Shown here: positions 20,069 to 26,552 of the stretch, one piece after another
Layout of the letters: every line of letters starts with the position of its first letter
Numbering within the stretch: position 1 is the stretch's first letter
Assembly: GCA_034698045.1 (NCBI GenBank)
Contig: JAQGAU010000536.1
Location: 1 to 26,552, forward strand
Direction of reading: 5' to 3'
Length of the DNA stretch: 26,552 bases
Source: Paramacrobiotus richtersi
Taxonomy: Eukaryota > Tardigrada > Eutardigrada > Parachela > Macrobiotidae
Made by a program: the position numbers and the translations under genes
Notes under the pieces: generated by a model
Database searches by the model: none
What the model was told of the DNA's origin: nothing
What the model saw: the letters and a program-made list of their open reading frames with translations, nothing else

Positions 20069-22803
20069 TTACTCCAAACTTTCCAGCATTAGTTTGCCAA
20101 TCGCAGCCTGTATAACTTTTTTCAGTCGCGGTTTATGCTCCGGCTTGGCGATTTGCAAAGTTGCGGTGACCCATTTACCTATACAAAGGCAAATCCACAT
20201 CACTTTCCGACACCAGAATTCCAAGTCATTATTTCATAAAATTTCAGTAACCAACCAGATGCTAATAATTTTTTGAGCTAATTGTAGTAAGAGCGATTAC
20301 ATATCGTACCACATATCGTACCAAAGGCTTCGTCGTCAGAAACATCCTGAGCTGCACTAGTCGATGTCAGTGCCTTCGCTACTTTCTGCACGCCAGTTTT
20401 CCGTTCTTCGTCCACATAATTGGACTGGTCAACTGCCGAAGGCCGCTGGTCGAAGCCATCGCTACGTTTCCGCTTCATCTGGCCGGAGAAAGTCGTGGGA
20501 TCTGTCGACACAGAAACACAGACGCTTTTTCCCATCCGCTGAACAGCACGGTATACCACACGGATAACGTACTGACACACTGGAGATTAGCTGCATATGA
20601 CGAAATCAGGGTAAAAACACGGTACAAGTTACTAATTAAAACAGCATATGCCCATTTTATTGTTTGTACAGATATAGTAATGCCTCCGCTATCTTGTTGT
20701 AACCATAATACATTAATTATTTGTAATACAATTTTTAAACCGTACATGCAGTGTTGCAGCTGGGTAGTGTGCTGTCGTAATAGCGTCCGCTGCTGCTTGC
20801 CCCGTTGCCTTGAATGCTGCCGGTGAACATTTCCGTTTCGTCGCTTATCTCATCTGCAGAATGCTGCGTAGAGTTCGGAAAGTACGCATCGTCAGTTTCA
20901 GGTTGACCGTATTCTTCGCCTTCCTGTCCTGCGCTCTCATCAATGTCGTCTGTCCAGCTGCAGAAATATGTACGAAATTTTCATACCACTAAAAAAATAT
21001 GCCCGAATAACGCTTGCAGAAAAAAGTTTTACTGTTAGTTGCTAACGTCATTACTATCGTTTCTGAAAAACTGAAGACTTATAAGTTAACATTCGTACGG
21101 CTATATATGTACCTCATAACTCATAATGGCTGATCATAACTCATAACTCATAAGTCATAACTCATAATTCGCACTCATAACTCATAACTCGCAGTCATAA
21201 CTCATAAACAATGGTCGTCACTTACCAGCGGTCAGTTGCGGTCACTGCTCAATGGTTTTAGTGACAAGTACTCTGCCAGTCACCACTGGCCATAATTATT
21301 CACCAATGCAGCGGTGGTTTTTGATGTTTACTCGTCGCATCCTGGTGCCCCTCAAGGCTTTCCCGTGGTCACCTTAAGGCAATTGACCTGCAGTCAGTAT
21401 GTTGCACGGTGAATTTTTTATGCGCGCAGCCAGAATCGATAAAAGGGGATGCAGTGTTGCACTCAACACTAAAAGGATCAAAATACACCATCGCAAAAAC
21501 TAAAAGGGCGCGAAGTATCCGGCTGTTGGGCAATACCTGGAAAACGATTAAACACAAACCGGTGTACCAAAAATCTCGTTTTGAATCGATTTGTTTGAAA
21601 CTTGCATAAAAAATGAAGACATACAAGAGGACAATTGTGAACCAAAGCTAGCCTTCCGGCATTTTTCGGAAATTTAAAAATGAATTTTAAAATGTTTGAA
21701 ATTTGTTTCAAAATTTCGCAGTGGTGTTGGTAGGCTGGTTTTGGTTCACAATCATTCTCATGTATATCTTCCCTTTAATCAGTATAGTCAGGTATTGTTA
21801 ACGGACAGATACTGCGCGCCCTTTTCGTTTTTGCGTTGGTGTATGTTGGTCCTTTTAGTGCTGAGTGTAACACCGCATCCCCTTTTATCGATTCTGGCTG
21901 CGCGCATAAAAAAATTCGCCGTGAAACATACTGACTGCAGGTCAATTGCCTTAAGGTGACCACGGGTATAAAGCCTTGAGGGGCACCAGGGGGCTACGAC
22001 TAAGCACCAAAAACAACCGCTGCATTGGTGAATAATTATGGCCAGTGGTGACTGGCAGAGTACTTGTCACTAAAACCATTGAGCAGTGACCGCAACTGAC
22101 CGCTGGTAAGTGACGACCATTGTTTATGAGTTATGACCACGAGTTATGAGTTATGAGTGCGAATTATGAGTTATGACCAGCCATTATGAGTTATGAGGTA
22201 CACATATAGCACGTACGTACAACGTAAAAACGATAAAATATATGTAATGCAATTTAATTTATCAGATGTAACTTATGACGTAAGTTAGTAAATTTTTTCG
22301 TTTTGATTATTTGTATTAATTTTACTTCGATATGTTGAAAACATCCCCGACAAATTCAATGTATTTCCACCACAGCCATGTCTTTTGCTTGTACGCAGCG
22401 CGGGGATTTTGTTGAGAGAGCATCCACTTTGTGCGAAAGTTATTTCGCGTGTTATTCCAGTGCAGTCTGCAGTCGTTCACTACAGAGCAGAAACGACACA
22501 AATGCTTTGTTAATTAACTGGTTAATTTTGTTCGGTCAGCTGGTTTTGAAATCTATACAGGGAACAAAGCTGAAAGCAAAACTAAAGAATGCAACACATA
22601 ATTTTTAGCTTCCTACCTGATTTATTGAGTGTATGGGCAATGAGGGACCATATAGGAGTCTTGTCTCGTTCGACGTACAAAGGATGCTTTGGATTCCATA
22701 ATGCTTCATTTTCCTTCACGAAACCGAGAAGCATTTTCGTTTCCCTGTCAGTGAACTTCGAATCAATTTTCCGCCGAGAAGTGGATGCGGCAAGACGAGG
22801 CAT
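20069..22803 (-). CDS. MADF-BESS domain transcription factor
   Basis: Exons on the minus strand are 22803-22617, 22479-22326, 20957-20746, about 20501-20322 and 20178-20069; phases match throughout and give about 280 residues. Residues 17-110 form a MADF (Adf-1/Myb-like DNA-binding) domain: FTDRETKMLLGFVKENEALW, then NPKHPLY and PIWSLIA from exon 1, then CRLHWNNTRNNFRTKW and WWKYIEFV from exon 2. Exon 3 is an acidic linker (TDDIDESAGQEGEEYGQPE). Exon 4 has a basic KRKR tract, a possible nuclear signal. The junction of exons 4 and 5 creates a BESS motif: DDEAFGKWVTATLQIAK, then LKKVIQAAIGKLMLESLE at the C-terminus. BESS mediates protein interaction, so this is probably a sequence-specific regulator. 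The acceptor of exon 4 is the least certain; 20579 is an alternative. A TTTTGCAG before the ATG may mark a leader intron. Confidence 0.83.
21094..22219. mobile_element. Foldback element of about 1.1 kb inside intron 2 of the MADF-BESS gene
   Basis: The left arm (about 21094-21655) and the reverse complement of the right arm (about 21735-22219) match over most of their length, with indels. A stretch of more than 110 bases (roughly 21200-21315 against 22020-22130) is identical by eye, so the element is fairly young. Only about 75-80 bases separate the arms. The outer arms carry tandem ACTCATA-type heptamers, and the inner arms share ATTGTGAACCAAA. No transposase frame is present; the open frames inside are mirror images of each other. 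I could not define a clear target-site duplication, so the exact ends are approximate. The layout fits a Foldback-type non-autonomous transposon. Confidence 0.8.
21114..21208 (+). repeat. ACTCATA heptamer tandem repeats, left arm of the foldback
   Basis: Repeated CATAACTCATAA units occur here; their reverse complement (TTATGAGTTATG) fills about 22123-22199 in the other arm. The copy number differs slightly between arms. Confidence 0.75.
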
Positions 22804-23978
22804 TCTGCAAAACCTTTTTTAAATGTGTCGAAATCAAACAAGCGCTGGTTCTCGATTTGACTGCCGTGACTGTGTTTGCTTGTATCTGCATATCTGTTCG
22901 TTGAAGAATCTGCGTCAGTCAGTGACAGAATGAGGCAGACCATTTGATCGATTTTCGCACAGTTGTACATGAAGCGTGCTTTACTGAATCCGGTTTAGGT
23001 ATGCTCGGCTGTTACTGAGAAGTACTGGTCGGCCGAGCTATAGGCGTCTCTCACTCAGCGTATGCCTGCCTACTGATGCTCAGTTAGGCCAACTGTTGGA
23101 AGTGCACGCGCGGATTATATGTTGTTGCAGTTTATATGATGCTGCAGTCACGGCCCATACAGTACGGCCTAATGCATGGGCCGTGCTGCAGTCTTTTATT
23201 AGCGAACCTTCAACCTGATTTCTGCTATGGAACCAAGACCAGAGAATATCCTGTATATTTTGCTTCGACGTACTGCATGGCGGGCGTTATAAGGCTACGA
23301 CGCCGCTTGCCGATTTCGCAAAATCCATAGAAGTACATTTATACAGCGATCGCAATTTTTCTGAAACTGCCACCCGCCACATCAGACAAACACCACTGAA
23401 ACTCTGCAGGTTCCAAATGGCACCAATTTAACAGTACGAGCGAACAGTAACATCAAATCAAATCTCCCGGAAACGAAACGACAAAAGTCGATATGCAGGC
23501 ATACGCGCTAACATTGTAAGTCGCCCCTCTGAAAATACCATACTGAATGCATCTTGACGACGATATTACAAACAAAACATCGATAACAATTATGAATTTA
23601 TGATTAACTGGAACGGAAATAACTCAGTAGACAGAACTAAAATGGTGAAGAATTCTTTTTACTCTATCTGGAAATATATAGTTAAGTAACGAATGTAAAA
23701 ATTTCCTAAATCCCGAGCAAAACAAGCTGCAAGTCTGATTTTATTGCACAGCCACGTTAAACACCACCACCAACCAGAGTACATCCCCACAAACACCGGT
23801 AAGCCACAACGCACACTAAAATACGGTTTCCGGGTAATCATTCCTGTATACATACATACACGATAAAAGACGTTGCTGCATGAACACCCCGACAGAAAAA
23901 TGTAATATTCAAGTCGGGCAGTGACGGAACAACCAGATTACACAATACGATAACCACTTTTGTCATTTAATGCATTTC
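22804..23978. other. Gap between the MADF-BESS and cullin genes
   Basis: No coding sequence is supported. The minus-strand open frame at 22716-22970 runs out of frame with the MADF exon and may be leader sequence. The hairpin at 23142-23191 is the only structure noted. Confidence 0.35.
23142..23191. repeat. Hairpin-forming inverted repeat
   Basis: CTGCAG-T-CACGGCCCAT pairs with ATGGGCCGTG-CTGCAG: 16 pairs with one bulged T and a loop of 17 bases. Confidence 0.65.
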
Positions 23979-26552
23979 CTATACAATATACTCGTAGACA
24001 TCCTGCGCGGTGAGTGAGCGGCGAATATACTCCTTTTCCAGCAGCGTATCCAGGGCCTTCTTAATCATGGTGACCGTGGCACCGAAACGCGACTGGGAGA
24101 ATTCCCGCACCTCCTCCAGCAGACTCTGATGGGGCATGGTAATGCGGGCTTTCATTATCCGGCAAATTGTCGCCTGTGAGAAAGAAAACTGGTTTGTTAT
24201 TTTAACGAAAGTATCGCTCAGTCTGCGTTTGTTTAGGATGCTTGAGAGATTTTCTATCTTTCCCAAAGTCTGCTTATGCCCCGTACATATCTGAAACAGC
24301 ATAATACTGTGCACAAAATATCTGAAACCTATCTAAAACAGCATGCTGTTTTATTTAAGACATTACATATTCAGATTTTCACCTCCGGTTCACAAAAAAG
24401 GCTTCGCTGAGCGTTTAATGTTGTGGATGATTTGGTAGTATAATGGCTTATGTGATGACTGACGGTAGACGTAGTCATTCGGCAGTTTCAAACACCACAC
24501 CAAAAGCAAAACAAAGTACTTAAATCAAAGTTAGGTTGAAAATTTTTTTAAATTTCTCCATTAATTAATCACCTAAGACAATACGGTACGTATAATCACT
24601 ATACATACGTGTAATACTCGTGTACCTAAATACACTAATCAAAATCAAACGTGCTATCCGTCACTACTTATGATGTTGACGGTGTAGTATTACCGTGGCC
24701 ACATAACTGTTGTTATTCTGTAATTACATCGCAAATTATCTACAAAATTATACTAATCCGGTCTAATTTTTTAACCACAATCCCAAGCAAAAAAACAGAT
24801 ATATCCAGCATTTGATTATTAAAAACTGTCCCACATTCTCAAAACGCCCATAACCGCTACCCACCTGTAGGAAGACCTGTCGCATATCCCCCGTCGACCG
24901 TTCCGTCTCCTCGCGTTCCTGTATCGGTTGCTCTTTGGTCTGCGGCGCGGCGATCTTAATCCGCGGCTTCTTCGGGCTGAACTCAACACACAACGCCACC
25001 CCGGATCCCGTCTCCACATCCTGGAAGCGCCGCAGTAATCCCTGCTGCGCCAGACAATCAATATTCACATCCAGATATTCATCCGGCATCCCCACAATCT
25101 CCTTCAGCTGTCCCATCGTGATCGTGTCCACCTCGGTGAAGGCCATACAGATGGCCAGCTGCTGGACGGTCATGGTGACAATCACCGGGCGTTTCACGTA
25201 GTTGAGCTTGACGTCGACGTAGCCCAACTGGAAGATCCAGGTCAGACGGCGCCCACTGAATTCCTTGGCGTGGAAGTCACTGAAGTTTTCAATGACGGAC
25301 TGGAGGATTAAAGGGATGTTGAAGGGGACGTCGAGACTGGGAACTGGCCAGACGCCGCTCTACACATTGCGCAAACGTTATTATCTCTTCACATTCATCA
25401 AACTTTCCGGTTGCTTATTTCAGCGAGTTTTGTCCTTTTTAATGATTCATTTTTCTGCATTTCGAGATCGATTACTTGAAGAAAGGATAACCCAAGCTTT
25501 TCCGCGTAGAAAGTTATTACAAATCTTATCCGTATTTTATCTCCGAAACAATGAAAAACAGTGTTTGAAGTCAGTAAGAACGCACTCTCGTCAATGCACA
25601 TTAGTATAATCAAGCCAACCACGGTGTAAACTATTCTTTACAAAAAAGTATGTTAAATACTCTTTTCTGACATTGGGTGACACTTAAAACCCGATAGTAC
25701 AACAGTTTACTGCTTACCGTGAGTACGTTAATAAACAGATCAAACTTCGCCCGGTAATTCGGGAAAGGGGCCCTTTCCATGAACTGCTGCATCATCTGGG
25801 CGCTGGAGTTGATATCTCGCTGCATCCGCAATAGTTTCCCCGTGTAATCACATCCGCACACGTCCCGTAGTTTGCTGATGACTTTCAGCTCCATATCTTC
25901 ACTCAACGACTGCTTGTTAATCAGTCGTTTAGCCATCATGCGCGAATAGAACTACGGACAGAAAGCTCAGTAAAATGCGCAGACTTACGCTCAAATTCTC
26001 AATGAAGATTTACGTCAAAAAACAGACAAAATGGCCGTAGGCGCAATCATATCTCAAAAAAAAGTGTACCACATTATCACAAGCAGGAAGTCGTACGCTC
26101 ACGTTATGGAAAGGCACTGCAGCATACTTGGATCCTGTTCTCTAGTGCCACTACACTACACTTTGCTTGCAGTTTGAAAGTTACAAAACATGAAACATTA
26201 AACAATATATGATATATTCAAACGAAGTCAGACGTTTTCGCACACATACCATGAGCGGAAATGCGCTTGTAATGAATGGTATTCATAAAAAAAACACACG
26301 TACAGTGAAAAAAATAAGAGAAAATGTTCGAAAAACTCTGCTATCTCGCTGCTATCTATCTATCTCTAAGGTAATAATATTTCATAACAAATCATGCTAA
26401 ATGGGTGAATAAATTGCCGTACGACATACCCGTTGGAACACATCCTTATCATCCAAAAAGCGAAATATCCGAATCGCCCCATCCAGCCGCTCCTCCACAT
26501 CCAGGACATTCTTGGCACTCCTCCGCAGTAGATTATCACAATACCGTGCCAT
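23979..26552 (-). CDS. Cullin, closest to cullin-2, C-terminal part
   Basis: Four minus-strand exons, all phase 0, encode the last 346 residues or so: 26552-26430, 25951-25718, 25359-24865 and 24173-23979; the gene continues upstream of the window. The first has ARYCDNLLRRSAKNV and IFRFLDDKDVFQR. The second has FYSRMMAKRLINKQSLSEDM and LRDVCGCDYTGKL. The third has EFSGRRLTWIFQLGYVDVKL and FSPKKPRIKIAAPQTKE. The last is the winged-helix and neddylation exon, with ICRIMKAR (the NEDD8 acceptor Lys in IMKAR), SQSRFGATVTMIKKALD and a C-terminal EYIV. Cullins scaffold RING E3 ubiquitin ligases; this half binds the RING protein Rbx. The IMKAR, SQSRF, MIKK and YI-RS features and the linker fit cullin-2 (elongin/VHL type) better than cullin-1, 3, 4 or 5, but the substrate-adaptor half is not here. 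Introns are 478, 358 and 691 bases with no genes in them. Confidence 0.9.
26338..26370 (+). repeat. Short CTAT microsatellite in a cullin intron
   Basis: About four units of CTAT/ATCT lie in the first intron visible in the window. Confidence 0.5.

Noticed and set aside
20475-20747. Minus-strand frame of 90 codons in the MADF-BESS gene
   Set aside because: It covers an intron and the wrong frame of exon 4; the BESS-compatible frame is different.
21114-22199. Regular short repeats that could suggest a CRISPR-like array
   Set aside because: They are heptamer tandem repeats in the arms of a foldback element, without spacers, in a eukaryotic genome.
22716-22970. Minus-strand frame upstream of the MADF exon
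   Set aside because: It overlaps the MADF exon in another frame; at most it is leader sequence.
25265-25609. Plus-strand frame of 114 codons
   Set aside because: It overlaps a cullin exon and intron on the other strand and has no motif.
1-26552. tRNA, rRNA or other structured RNA genes
   Set aside because: I saw no tRNA-like A and B boxes with a matching cloverleaf and no rRNA-like sequence by eye; a covariance-model scan would be needed to exclude small RNAs.

Overview
This is eukaryotic nuclear DNA, almost certainly from a small invertebrate. Genes are split by short introns with canonical GT...AG ends, two genes have TATA boxes, and there are cullin, rhodopsin-type GPCR and MADF-BESS genes. 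Base composition is moderately AT-rich. I favour an ecdysozoan such as a tardigrade, but that is inference and no species is proven.

Layout. Bases 1-714 hold the 3' end of a GH16-fold (concanavalin A-like) gene resembling a bacterial family. Facing it at 1305-1862 is a piece of a GH3-domain gene (GHDC/auxin-responsive GH3 fold). From about 2.1 to 11.7 kb there is no intact gene. This stretch is a mosaic of old direct and inverted duplications of one multi-exon locus. It carries a 780-bp MULE-like miniature element with 20-bp terminal repeats and a perfect 9-bp target duplication (3777-4556), and a lone DNAJC28-type DUF1992 exon (8533-8716).

From 11.8 kb the window is gene-bearing again: a small secreted Ser/Thr-rich, probably GPI-anchored protein (11947-12333); a five-exon gene for a highly charged, probably disordered protein with a strong TATA promoter (13048-14620, minus); a four-exon divergent class A GPCR (16509-18280); a possible small two-exon gene (19019-19262); a five-exon MADF-BESS transcription-factor gene (20069-22803, minus) whose second intron contains a 1.1-kb foldback element; and the last four exons of a cullin, closest to cullin-2 (23979-26552, minus, 5' end outside the window).

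The exon structures were built by hand from open frames, splice-site phase and family motifs. All phases agree for the GPCR, the disordered-protein gene, MADF-BESS and cullin models; they do not agree for the GH3 fragment. The genes do not form an evident pathway. The most interesting objects are the disordered-protein gene, the GH16-like gene without catalytic residues, the foldback element inside a transcription-factor intron, and the miniature element with a related copy of its insertion region still present nearby.
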